Positions 10,291 through 20,684 of a DNA stretch of 64,000 bases are shown here, piece after piece (position 1 is the first letter of the stretch; each line of letters begins with the position of its first letter). Origin of the DNA: Vandiemenella viatica (Eukaryota > Arthropoda > Insecta > Orthoptera > Morabidae). The position numbers and the translations under genes are program-made. The notes below the pieces were generated by a model. The model worked only from the letters and a program-made list of their open reading frames with translations, was not told the DNA's origin and made no database searches. The stretch is taken from NCBI GenBank assembly GCA_031002005.1, contig CM061914.1, positions 10,340,148 through 10,404,147 of the forward strand, read 5' to 3'.

Positions 10291-10979
10291 CGAAATACGT
10301 CTGTTAATCTTACTAATTTCACCCCTGTCGAATCGAAGTACGCCAGTCCTATGTGATAAAAATCGAGTCACGCTAAGGCAGTGCTTTCGCAAAGTCTTCT
10401 GCTAATCAGTAGCCAGGTACCAAAATGTTCATTTAAGGTGGTTCTACTGCAGTTTTCAGGGAAATTCTCCCATTTTCCAGGAAATTATTTTTCAATAAAT
10501 CAGGGGGACGAAATACGTCTGTTAATCTTACTAATTTCACCCCTGTCGAATCGAAGTACGCCAGTCCTATGTGATAAAAATCGAGTCACACTAAGGCAGT
10601 GCTAAGCACTGAACATGCCTGAGACCATCGCCTGTGACCAAGGTGGAGATACTCCCTTATAGAAGAAATCCAGTGCCAGCTTCTACTGATATTCTATTCC
10701 TAATTCTTTCACCAAGATCCACCCCTAGCCTCATCACCAACATACCCACAGCACTTCCTCAAACCACCTTCTGTTTTCCAATGATTCCCAATCCAACCCC
10801 TGATCAGTTACAGACAGGGTTACCTTCTGTTCGTGCGTTATAGTAAACCAAAAATTCAAATTCGCAAAGTCTTCTGCTAATCAGTAGCCAGGTATCAAAA
10901 TGTTAATTTAAGGTGGTTCTACTACAGTTTTCAGGGAAATTCTCCCCTTTTCCAGGAATTTATTTTTCAATAAATCAGG
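10291..10979 (+). repeat. Local direct duplication inside the arm
   Basis: A 95-bp unit (10291-10385, repeated at 10509-10603) and an adjoining unit of about 120 bp (10386-10506, repeated at 10861-10979) are duplicated, with the CR1-like fragment lying between the second copies. The same arrangement appears inverted in the right arm (17708-18396), so the duplication predates palindrome formation or was copied by conversion. Confidence 0.75.
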
Positions 10980-11560
10980 ACCCAGGGGAGTTCTCCATTC
11001 GGCTTAAAATGTTCCCATCTAACGCCAACCTTCGGATTCAGGACCAAGTCTGACATTTGTTTGTAATTGCATGCTTTGTTCAAGTAACCACGATAAAGTT
11101 ACCATAATGCTCTTAGCTCACTGATAGTTTCTTGGTCATCAAACAGACATCATAACCCACATTTTCATAGAAGATCCCCACACATCGACAAGTATCCAAA
11201 ACGTCACCATAGGTTCTATTACGCCTAAGATAGTGCTCACACCTGAACTGTCGTAAATTGTTAGGTGAAAGTGGGTGTTTGGATATTTTTTCCACTCAGG
11301 CCTCATCACCTAGAGTCTAGTGCGAGATTGTGGTCATGGTCAACTTAGGCTCCATACACCACTCAGAATTATTCCACCAATATCCATTCTAACAGCATTA
11401 TACGCCACCTACAGCCCCTCAACACTCTTCCTATCTTCCAATGACATCCATACTACACCACACAAGCAATGGTCTGACTGTGGGTTTGTACCCAAGTCCT
11501 TCGCTTCTCTGGTACATCACCCCTCTCTGTTAAATGATTTTTATGTAGTGAGAATCAAAA
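10620..11560 (-). pseudogene. CR1-like LINE fragments inside left arm
   Basis: Two pieces (about 10620-10830 and 11285-11560) match, in degraded form, the 3' coding region of the CR1-like copies at 22900-23250 and 32810-33130. Examples are the CCTCATCACCAACAT and CCAATGA(T/C)TCCCA words and the CAATGGTCTGACTG...GGTACATCACCCCTCTC block. They are too degraded to code. Being present in both arms, they date the palindrome as younger than this insertion. Confidence 0.6.
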
Positions 11561-11689
11561 TTCACATGCCAACACAAACGGCAGTAAACTGTAAAGAGCA
11601 CATCGAAATGGGAGATTGCCTAAGCCCTGAAACAATGGTTAGAAGCACACGTTGATAATTCTATAACCATATATTTTAGACTCAAATCC

Positions 11690-14110
11690 ACAGAGGAATG
11701 ACACACGCACACACTTGTACATGCATACAGCGAGGTCGACAGAACTAACAGCAAGCATCACGGAAACGATGAAGTGGGGGCAGAATTGTCGTTACAACTG
11801 ATTAACTGGACAGAACTATCGTTACAAAAATCATCAGACAGACGAGTTACTTACGCTTACATGCACAAAGAGAGACGCAGATACACATGTCCAAGTCTAC
11901 ACAACTACCGGTACCAATCATGGAAACAAAAAAGTGGTGTAGTACTCTCTTGCCTCATGACTGGTTGAAAAACAGAAGTCTCCTTACATATCATCAGCCT
12001 GGCGAGATAGAAGGTGTGCAAAAGATGGCATGTTTATACCATAAATAGTGTTCATCACGACCCAGTTGATTACATTTACCATCAACACGTCTCTCCCACA
12101 CCGCAACCCTTTCTACCATTCAGTAAAAAAGTGACGCAGGTACCATGAGTTGCAATAGACACTTGACTATCAGATCTCACCCACAAATCCATACATCTCA
12201 ATACACTAGCACAAACAAACATAAGTGGAGGGACAGCAAAATCATTCGTCCAGACAGACGTGTTTATAAAGGTATCACCATATTTACGCATACAGACACA
12301 GAGAGAGACGCACAAACACTCACATTTCCATGCCTTCAGCGAGCTAGACACAACATCCAGCCCCAATCATGGCGACGAAAAAGTGGGGTAGAACCCCCAT
12401 GGCTCATAACTGACCAAAAAATCATCAGTAACATATATTCCAGGCACCATACTCTTCACATCAACATCATCTCATTTATTTCACACTACAGACCTCACTA
12501 CCATCCAGTATCATGTGTGTTAGGTACAAAACTGTTCACATCAGCACCAACACTTCTATCCCACACCTAAGCTTTTTCTGCCATTCAGTAACATGTGCCC
12601 CCCATGTACCACGAGTAGCAGTAGACACTTGGTCATCAGACAGATATCATAACTCCCATATTCATACTAGGTCTCACCCACAAATCCATATGTCACCTCA
12701 CACAAGCATAAGTGCAGGAACAGCACATCATACATCCAGACAAACGAGATAAAGGAAGGTATCTCGACATTTACGCAAAAAAACACACAGAGATAGAGAC
12801 GCATACACACGTACATTTCCATGTCTATAGCGATCTCGACTCAACAACTAGCCCAATCAAGGCAACGAAAAAGTGGAACAGAACACCCATGACTGGCCAA
12901 AAATCATAGAAAGACACACATAAACACATACATACACACTCACATGTCAATGCATTCACACAGTTCCATTCATCACCACACATATGCACATAACTGGAGG
13001 AAAGAGACTGAACATGCTAGATCCAACTAAAAAGAGTTACAGGATGTGTGAAGTTTGAAATCACAGCCACGTCTATCCCACACCTAAGCTTTTTCTGTCA
13101 TTTAGTAACATGTGACCCAGGTACCATGATTTACAATGGACACTTGTCTATCAGACGGATATCATAACCTCCATATTCATACTAGGTCTCACCCACAAAC
13201 CCATACGTCTCCACACAAAAATCATCATTAACATGTGTTCCAAGTAACAAACTCCTCACATCAAAATCATATCATTTAACTCACACTACAGACCTCTCTG
13301 CCATTCAGTATCGTTGGTAATATATACAGAGCTGTTCACATGATCAGCACCACCTCTATCCCACGCCACAAGCCTTTTCTACTATTCAGTAATATTTGCC
13401 CCACGTACCACGAGTATCAGTACGCACATGGTCATTAGACGAATATCATAACTCCCATACTCATACTAGGTCTCACACACTAATCCATACGTCACCACAC
13501 ACAAGCACACACAAACAACCATTAGACAGACATTAGAGTGTGTGCAAAGGATGACATGTTTTTGCCGTACACCTCAGTACTTATCACATTATCAATTAAT
13601 TACATCAACACATAGGTAGCCAGTCATTGTGAAATCTCAAAGTCGAGTAGAATCCTATCGGGATAGACACACAACCACATAGAAAGACACACACTCACAT
13701 GTACATGCATACACACAGTTACCATACATCACCACACTCACATACATGTAACTGGAGGAAAAGGACTGAACACCCTAGGTCCAGACTGAATAGCTACAGG
13801 ATGTGCGAAATATTTCATTTCTTTGCCACAAACCTCGGTGCTCATCATACCCAAATGATTACATCTACATAGGTGGCCACTGGTGGAAAAATCTCAAGTA
13901 GACTCCTACCACCATAATTACACAAATAACCACACAGGAACACGTACACACACATATGTCCATGCATATACCACAATTTCATACGTTACCACATACATAC
14001 AAGTAACTGCAGGAAAGGGACCCGACACACGACATCCACACTGAGGTGTTACATGATAGGCAGATGATATATCTCAGTGCTCACCACACATACTTGATTT
14101 TTAATGTGCC
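11690..14110 (+). repeat. Degenerate AC-rich tandem repeats in left arm
   Basis: Several diverged units share the order: CTATCCCACACCTAAGC-like start, TTTTCTGCCATTCAGTAACAT, GTACCA(C/T)GAG, GACACTTGGTCATCAGAC, ATATCATAACTCCCATATTC and AGGTCTCACCCACAAATCCA. Units begin near 12090, 12555, 13073 and 13355. Between them lies a second recurring block with GGCAACGAAAAAGTGG. Unit spacing is irregular (about 280-520 bp). Open frames here are by-products of low complexity. The mirror is at about 14565-16985. Confidence 0.65.
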
Positions 14111-14245
14111 ATCAGTATAGCTGGTGGCTGGAACTAAGCTCTTGACCAAAAGTCATTTGTTAACAGCAGCTCATCAAAGACAAATTTTGGGTGAACCTGC
14201 CCAGGCAGGCGCGGCGGGAGGTGGCCACCCTTCCCCACTGCGGAC

Positions 14246-14418
14246 AGAAATACCGTAATACGCCGGTCTAAAAGCGCGGACCGCGATGGATTTCCGGAGT
14301 TTTCCGACCGGGACCTACTACCGGTAACCGAATTTCTAGGACCGCACTGAAGACCGGAATTTCATTGCGCTAGTAAGGGGGTTATATGCGCCGGTATACC
14401 GACCTACACGATGTACGC
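14246..14418. other. Asymmetric spacer at palindrome centre
   Basis: A 173-bp unique segment lies between the arms. It is richer in CpG and CCGG-type words (CGCCGG, TCCGGA, ACCGG, GCCGG) than the AC-rich arm ends beside it, and it is not itself palindromic. It has no open frame of note. A true spacer of this size could limit hairpin formation, or it could be a remnant of the original element interior. Confidence 0.6.
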
Positions 14419-14564
14419 GTCCGCTGTGAGGAAGGGTGGCCCACCTCCCGCCGCGCCTGCCTGGGCAGGTTCACCCAAAATTTGTCTTTGATGAGCTGCT
14501 GTTAACAAATGACTTTTGACCAAAAATTGTCAAGAGCTTAGTTCCAGCCACCAGCTATACTGAT

Positions 14565-16985
14565 GGCACATTAAAAATCAAGTATGTGTGGTGAGCACTG
14601 AGATATATCATCTGCCTATCATGTAACACCTCAGTGTGGATGTCGTGTGTCGGGTCCCTTTCCTGCAGTTACTTGTATGTATGTGGTAACGTATGAAATT
14701 GTGGTATATGCATGGACATATGTGTGTGTACGTGTTCCTGTGTGGTTATTTGTGTAATTATGGTGGTAGGAGTCTACTTGAGATTTTTCCACCAGTGGCC
14801 ACCTATGTAGATGTAATCATTTGGGTATGATGAGCACCGAGGTTTGTGGCAAAGAAATGAAATATTTCGCACATCCTGTAGCTATTCAGTCTGGACCTAG
14901 GGTGTTCAGTCCTTTTCCTCCAGTTACATGTATGTGAGTGTGGTGATGTATGGTAACTGTGTGTATGCATGTACATGTGAGTGTGTGTCTTTCTATGTGG
15001 TTGTGTGTCTATCCCGATAGGATTCTACTCGACTTTGAGATTTCACAATGACTGGCTACCTATGTGTTGATGTAATTAATTGATAATGTGATAAGTACTG
15101 AGGTGTACGGCAAAAACATGTCATCCTTTGCACACACTCTAATGTCTGTCTAATGGTTGTTTGTGTGTGCTTGTGTGTGGTGACGTATGGATTAGTGTGT
15201 GAGACCTAGTATGAGTATGGGAGTTATGATATTCGTCTAATGACCATGTGCGTACTGATACTCGTGGTACGTGGGGCAAATATTACTGAATAGTAGAAAA
15301 GGCTTGTGGCGTGGGATAGAGGTGGTGCTGATCATGTGAACAGCTCTGTATATATTACCAACGATACTGAATGGCAGAGAGGTCTGTAGTGTGAGTTAAA
15401 TGATATGATTTTGATGTGAGGAGTTTGTTACTTGGAACACATGTTAATGATGATTTTTGTGTGGAGACGTATGGGTTTGTGGGTGAGACCTAGTATGAAT
15501 ATGGAGGTTATGATATCCGTCTGATAGACAAGTGTCCATTGTAAATCATGGTACCTGGGTCACATGTTACTAAATGACAGAAAAAGCTTAGGTGTGGGAT
15601 AGACGTGGCTGTGATTTCAAACTTCACACATCCTGTAACTCTTTTTAGTTGGATCTAGCATGTTCAGTCTCTTTCCTCCAGTTATGTGCATATGTGTGGT
15701 GATGAATGGAACTGTGTGAATGCATTGACATGTGAGTGTGTATGTATGTGTTTATGTGTGTCTTTCTATGATTTTTGGCCAGTCATGGGTGTTCTGTTCC
15801 ACTTTTTCGTTGCCTTGATTGGGCTAGTTGTTGAGTCGAGATCGCTATAGACATGGAAATGTACGTGTGTATGCGTCTCTATCTCTGTGTGTTTTTTTGC
15901 GTAAATGTCGAGATACCTTCCTTTATCTCGTTTGTCTGGATGTATGATGTGCTGTTCCTGCACTTATGCTTGTGTGAGGTGACATATGGATTTGTGGGTG
16001 AGACCTAGTATGAATATGGGAGTTATGATATCTGTCTGATGACCAAGTGTCTACTGCTACTCGTGGTACATGGGGGGCACATGTTACTGAATGGCAGAAA
16101 AAGCTTAGGTGTGGGATAGAAGTGTTGGTGCTGATGTGAACAGTTTTGTACCTAACACACATGATACTGGATGGTAGTGAGGTCTGTAGTGTGAAATAAA
16201 TGAGATGATGTTGATGTGAAGAGTATGGTGCCTGGAATATATGTTACTGATGATTTTTTGGTCAGTTATGAGCCATGGGGGTTCTACCCCACTTTTTCGT
16301 CGCCATGATTGGGGCTGGATGTTGTGTCTAGCTCGCTGAAGGCATGGAAATGTGAGTGTTTGTGCGTCTCTCTCTGTGTCTGTATGCGTAAATATGGTGA
16401 TACCTTTATAAACACGTCTGTCTGGACGAATGATTTTGCTGTCCCTCCACTTATGTTTGTTTGTGCTAGTGTATTGAGATGTATGGATTTGTGGGTGAGA
16501 TCTGATAGTCAAGTGTCTATTGCAACTCATGGTACCTGCGTCACTTTTTTACTGAATGGTAGAAAGGGTTGCGGTGTGGGAGAGACGTGTTGATGGTAAA
16601 TGTAATCAACTGGGTCGTGATGAACACTATTTATGGTATAAACATGCCATCTTTTGCACACCTTCTATCTCGCCAGGCTGATGATATGTAAGGAGACTTC
16701 TGTTTTTCAACCAGTCATGAGGCAAGAGAGTACTACACCACTTTTTTGTTTCCATGATTGGTACCGGTAGTTGTGTAGACTTGGACATGTGTATCTGCGT
16801 CTCTCTTTGTGCATGTAAGCGTAAGTAACTCGTCTGTCTGATGATTTTTGTAACGATAGTTCTGTCCAGTTAATCAGTTGTAACGACAATTCTGCCCCCA
16901 CTTCATCGTTTCCGTGATGCTTGCTGTTAGTTCTGTCGACCTCGCTGTATGCATGTACAAGTGTGTGCGTGTGTCATTCCTCTGT
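14565..16985 (-). repeat. Degenerate AC-rich tandem repeats in right arm
   Basis: Reverse-complement copy of the left-arm repeat region, with the same unit order and spacing. Frames seen here (up to 141 codons) are identical to those in the other arm because the DNA is duplicated, not because of coding constraint. Confidence 0.65.
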
Positions 16986-17114
16986 GGATTTGAGTCTAAA
17001 ATATATGGTTATAGAATTATCAACGTGTGCTTCTAACCATTGTTTCAGGGCTTAGGCAATCTCCCATTTCGATGTGCTCTTTACAGTTTACTGCCGTTTG
17101 TGTTGGCATGTGAA

Positions 17115-18067
17115 TTTTGATTCTCACTACATAAAAATCATTTAACAGAGAGGGGTGATGTACCAGAGAAGCGAAGGACTTGGGTACAAACCCACAGTCA
17201 GACCATTGCTTGTGTGGTGTAGTATGGATGTCATTGGAAGATAGGAAGAGTGTTGAGGGGCTGTAGGTGGCGTATAATGCTGTTAGAATGGATATTGGTG
17301 GAATAATTCTGAGTGGTGTATGGAGCCTAAGTTGACCATGACCACAATCTCGCACTAGACTCTAGGTGATGAGGCCTGAGTGGAAAAAATATCCAAACAC
17401 CCACTTTCATATACGAATGACCTAACAATTTACGACAGTTCAGGTGTGAGCACTATCTTAGGCGTAATAGAACCTATGGTGACGTTTTGGATACTTGTCG
17501 ATGTGTGGGGATCTTCTATGAAAATGTGGGTTATGATGTCTGTTTGATGACCAAGAAACTATCAGTGAGCTAAGAGCATTATGGTAACTTTATCGTGGTT
17601 ACTTGAACAAAGCATGCAATTACAAACAAATGTCAGACTTGGTCCTGAATCCGAAGGTTGGCGTTAGATGGGAACATTTTAAGCCGAATGGAGAACTCCC
17701 CTGGGTCCTGATTTATTGAAAAATAAATTCCTGGAAAAGGGGAGAATTTCCCTGAAAACTGTAGTAGAACCACCTTAAATTAACATTTTGATACCTGGCT
17801 ACTGATTAGCAGAAGACTTTGCGAATTTGAATTTTTTGGTTTACTATAACGCACGAACAGAAGGTAACCCTGTCTGTAACTGATCAGGGGTTGGATTGGG
17901 AATCATTGGAAAACAGAAGGTGGTTTGAGGAAGTGCTGTGGGTATGTTGGTGATGAGGCTAGGGGTGGATCTTGGTGAAAGAATTAGGAATAGAATATCA
18001 GTAGAAGCTGGCACTGGATTTCTTCTATAAGGGAGTATCTCCACCTTGGTCACAGGCGATGGTCTCA
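17115..18067 (+). pseudogene. CR1-like LINE fragments inside right arm
   Basis: Mirror copies of the two degraded CR1-like pieces of the left arm (17115-17390 and 17857-18067). They are non-coding. Near 17409-17419 this arm has an 11-12 bp segment that the left arm lacks. Confidence 0.6.
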
Positions 18068-18839
18068 GGCATGTTCAGTGCTTAGCACTGCCTTAGTGTG
18101 ACTCGATTTTTATCACATAGGACTGGCGTACTTCGATTCGACAGGGGTGAAATTAGTAAGATTAACAGACGTATTTCGTCCCCCTGATTTATTGAAAAAT
18201 AATTTCCTGGAAAATGGGAGAATTTCCCTGAAAACTGCAGTAGAACCACCTTAAATGAACATTTTGGTACCTGGCTACTGATTAGCAGAAGACTTTGCGA
18301 AAGCACTGCCTTAGCGTGACTCGATTTTTATCACATAGGACTGGCGTACTTCGATTCGACAGGGGTGAAATTAGTAAGATTAACAGACGTATTTCGTTCC
18401 TGGAACATACGTGCTGTGCTGTAAAATACAGTTAAAGGTGGGTATATCTCTCTGTTTCTAGTCAATCACTGATTTCCTCTTGTTATTCACACAGAGTTAT
18501 TTTTTGTGCAAAGCACCCTCTGCCAAATTCGAATATCAGAACTGCATTGTATAGATGTGAATTTGAGCTATGTCAGGACATTCCATGGTTCATTATCACG
18601 TTTTAAACGTAAAAGTTACGCTTTCACATGGTCTATTTTTTAATTAAATACAAAGACTCAAGCAGTTTATCTGTTCACCCAGAATGAAAACAAAATTTTC
18701 GATTTTCGTTTTGAAAACACGAGTGATTGGGCTACCATAAAAAATGTTTCCTAGATTTGTACTACGAAAACTGACATATAATAATTATTCTCATCTCGTA
18801 ATAATTTCTTCTTGAACCGAAGTGAATGCTGAAATATTT

Positions 18840-19121
18840 CTATAACATTTTCACCCCCGACACCGTCAGGCAGGATACAGCATGCTCACCGAGCGGGATG
18901 CTGGTCTGGCCGCTGCCGGTGAGCATTTTGGAGACTGCGTCCGACTCCATGGCGAGGACGTCCCATTCTTCGGATGAAAGGGTGATTTTGTTGTAGCCCA
19001 CCCTCTCAAGTACCACAACAGGCTCGAAATCACGTTGCGGTGACAAACCGAAAGTCAGCCGCTTGGAATCTCCGGCGTTAAGCTGGTACACAGACGCGAA
19101 GAACATTACTGGACGACACAT
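18840..19121 (-). CDS. Truncated paralogue, 93 aa (right copy)
   Basis: Exact mirror of the 93-codon frame at 9566-9847, with the same start and same premature stop. The shared stop shows that the truncation predates the palindrome. Confidence 0.6.
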   Translation of the reverse strand: MCRPVMFFASVYQLNAGDSKRLTFGLSPQRDFEPVVVLERVGYNKITLSSEEWDVLAMESDAVSKMLTGSGQTSIPLGEHAVSCLTVSGVKML

Positions 19122-19140
19122 CGCAGCGGACTGAGGGACA

Positions 19141-19839
19141 CTAATTATTACTGCATACGTCATCACCACCTCTGCTAAATACATCAGTTCCTTTTAAATC
19201 TTGTTCAACTTTGCGTTTAACATAGTCATACACTAACAGTTTTTTATATGCTTTAATTTCTAACTTTAAACGTTCATAGACTAGTGTTGAACAGGGGCTG
19301 TATGACACTTCATTGACATGTACACTATCAAAATGCAAATCTATCAGACCATTCACAGAACAACGGGGCAAGTCACGAATCACTTTCACTGATAACGTAT
19401 TCACAAACTCGTTGTAGTACTTGGTAACTTGATAACTCCAGGGCTTCATGGTGTTGATGGCGCCGGTCACTGCTGGCAGGGCGTCGACCATGTTGTCCCA
19501 TGTTGATTCGCCGAGAAACACACCATAGGCAGGCACAGCATTGTTGTAAAACCATATAGTTTTCGCTCCAGCCACTGTTCGGGAAGAGATGGTGTGGTTG
19601 CCGAGCGAGACACTCGTTTGTAGATGCTCAGTGTTGTTGAAAAAGCCACCAATTGTATAGACCATCTGTCTCAGTACATCCCACTCTTCATGTGTGAGAG
19701 TGACTTTATTGTACCCAACTTTTTCGAGTACAACTACTGGATTAAATTCCAGTTTAGGTGACAAACCAACAGTGATACGCTTGGTGTCACTGCTGTTTAA
19801 CTTGTAGCATGTTGAAAACAGGAGAACATCACTAGCCAT
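19141..19839 (-). CDS. Uncharacterised palindrome-arm protein, 232 aa (right copy)
   Basis: Mirror of the gene at 8848-9546, with its own copy of the CRE/TATA/Inr/DPE promoter immediately upstream (toward 19924). It encodes the same 232 residues except for one near the C-terminus (Ser for Gly). The two genes point toward the spacer, so transcripts from both arms would be convergent, and read-through RNA would be self-complementary. Confidence 0.75.
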   Translation of the reverse strand: MASDVLLFSTCYKLNSSDTKRITVGLSPKLEFNPVVVLEKVGYNKVTLTHEEWDVLRQMVYTIGGFFNNTEHLQTSVSLGNHTISSRTVAGAKTIWFYNNAVPAYGVFLGESTWDNMVDALPAVTGAINTMKPWSYQVTKYYNEFVNTLSVKVIRDLPRCSVNGLIDLHFDSVHVNEVSYSPCSTLVYERLKLEIKAYKKLLVYDYVKRKVEQDLKGTDVFSRGGDDVCSNN

Positions 19840-20448
19840 AGTGAACTGGACTTGACGATCGCCGACCGGGAACTGAGGGCTAGCTGGCTGGTGTGATGGT
19901 CTTTATACTCCGGCAGTGACGTCAACACCCACTTCTGTATCAAACAGTATACATCTGAGAGGAAGTGGATTCGGGACCGTCATACTCGATTAATGGATGA
20001 ACTAATCGTCCATTGTCTACTTAAACCAATGGGTCCATTTAAACTAAGACTTTAATTATATTTAAGTTACTCGGTAAAGGTGGAATTGGTATACGCAACA
20101 CACGATGGCCACTAGGAACTAAAGTGATAGACGAATCCATAGTTTTGTCGCCGCGATACAACTTGTCTGACGTCCGCATTCCAGTACAGGGATGAGGAAA
20201 TAGTTGCAGGCGAGCACACCTGCGTAAACACGCCCCGGGCGGCGGAATTTCCCCGCTAGCTGGGGGAGTAGAATATCTGCGCCCAAAGAAATTAAGCCCT
20301 TGGGAGATGGTGCCATCTGTGCGGCCGATCGGGGAACTAACGTGTGACGTCATACGACCTTGAACGCTGATTGGCTGCTCACTTCGTGACGTCATGCGAT
20401 CCCTGAACGCTGATTGGCTGTTCCCAGAAAACATGTTCTCCTCCTACT

Positions 20449-20454
20449 GGCAGG
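20449..20454. repeat. Right target-site duplication GGCAGG
   Basis: Exact direct repeat of 8225-8230, immediately outside the terminal CCTCCTACT of the right arm. Confidence 0.75.
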
Positions 20455-20473
20455 GAATGCCAAAAGCGTCCAT

Positions 20474-20501
20474 CATCATCGCGGGCTTGCCCACGATGAT
20501 G
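20474..20501. other. Strong hairpin in PLE terminus
   Basis: CATCATCG-C-GGGC, a TT loop, then GCCC-A-CGATGATG forms a 13-position stem with one C:A mismatch. It lies about 77 bp upstream of the hammerhead core and 20 bp from the palindrome's target duplication. It could be a structured part of the PLE RNA. Confidence 0.5.
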
Positions 20502-20577
20502 AAAACCTCCAGGTTCGTTCGCCGTCGGGCTGTCTCAGTATCCGACGGTCAGCCGACCTGTGCCGACGTCTCGACAC

Positions 20578-20608
20578 CTGATGAAGACGACGGAGCTAGT
20601 CGTCGAAA
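20578..20608 (+). ncRNA. Hammerhead-ribozyme-like core
   Basis: CTGATGA (20578-20584), a stem-II hairpin with GACGAC pairing to GTCGTC, and GAAA (20605-20608). The core is intact. It differs from the 1240-1270 copy only in the stem-II loop. Outer stems were not resolved. Confidence 0.7.
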
Positions 20609-20684
20609 TATCGTGTTTTCGGCGGTACACCCGCGAAGACTTCATTTCAATATATGCCTTGTACACTCATATGACTCACTTTAC

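Larger units (their letters stand above)
8231..14245 (+). repeat. Left inverted arm of palindrome (6015 bp)
   Basis: It is nearly identical to the reverse complement of 14419-20448. Differences found by comparison are an extra 8 bp in this arm between 8640 and 8848 (GGAAATCG duplicated in context ATCGGGAAATCG), about 12 bp missing here near 11265, 10 bp missing here near 14137, 1 bp near 14234 and few substitutions. These four indels account exactly for the 15-bp length difference. The arm holds the promoter, two paralogous ORFs, a 95+120 bp local duplication, CR1-like fragments and degenerate tandem repeats. Confidence 0.9.
8231..20448. mobile_element. Giant palindromic Polinton-like element, non-autonomous
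   Basis: The two ends (AGTAGGAGGAGAACATG at 8231 and its reverse complement ending at 20448) open inverted arms that run inward for about 6.0 kb each and meet at a 173 bp spacer (14246-14418). The termini 5'-AG/CT-3' and the 6-bp duplication GGCAGG on both sides match Polinton/Maverick elements. Those normally carry inverted repeats of up to about a kilobase around genes for integrase, DNA polymerase, protease, ATPase and capsid proteins. None of these is visible here. The coding content is one gene pair per arm. I infer a defective, palindromised derivative mobilised in trans. A different 6-bp-duplicating superfamily is possible. Confidence 0.7.
14419..20448 (-). repeat. Right inverted arm of palindrome (6030 bp)
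   Basis: Reverse-complement copy of 8231-14245, with the same order of promoter, gene pair, CR1-like fragments and degenerate repeats. Coordinate sums of matching features step from 28679 at the ends to 28687, 28675 and 28664 at the centre, which locates the indels between arms. Near identity implies recent formation of the palindrome or ongoing gene conversion between arms. Confidence 0.9.
20455..20672 (+). mobile_element. PLE terminal fragment with hammerhead-like core
   Basis: It matches, in opposite orientation, the PLE tail at about 1190-1340: GGCTGTCTCAGTATCCGACG, the hammerhead core, GTGTTTTC and GGTACACCCGCGAAGACTTC are shared. It is non-coding and is followed directly by a CR1-like fragment. 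The palindromic element is inserted at or beside this PLE end. Confidence 0.75.

Noticed and set aside
12145..12570. 141-codon frame in the arm (and its mirror at 16105-16530)
   Set aside because: It lies in degenerate AC-rich tandem repeats with low-complexity His/Thr/Ser composition and no start context or family. Its duplication is due to the palindrome.
12090..13560. CRISPR-like array
   Set aside because: Repeat units are long, diverged and irregularly spaced in a eukaryotic transposon context. There are no short identical repeats with unique spacers.
8231..20448. Palindrome as a fold-back sequencing or assembly artefact
   Set aside because: An asymmetric spacer, several indels and substitutions between arms, and an exact 6-bp flanking duplication argue for a real insertion. 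Long-read confirmation is still needed, so the idea is set aside rather than excluded.
8231..20448. Palindrome as a head-to-head parvovirus (densovirus-like) dimer
   Set aside because: Arm length is about that of a densovirus genome, but no NS1 helicase, capsid motif or typical hairpin telomere was seen, and the 6-bp duplication fits transposon integration better.
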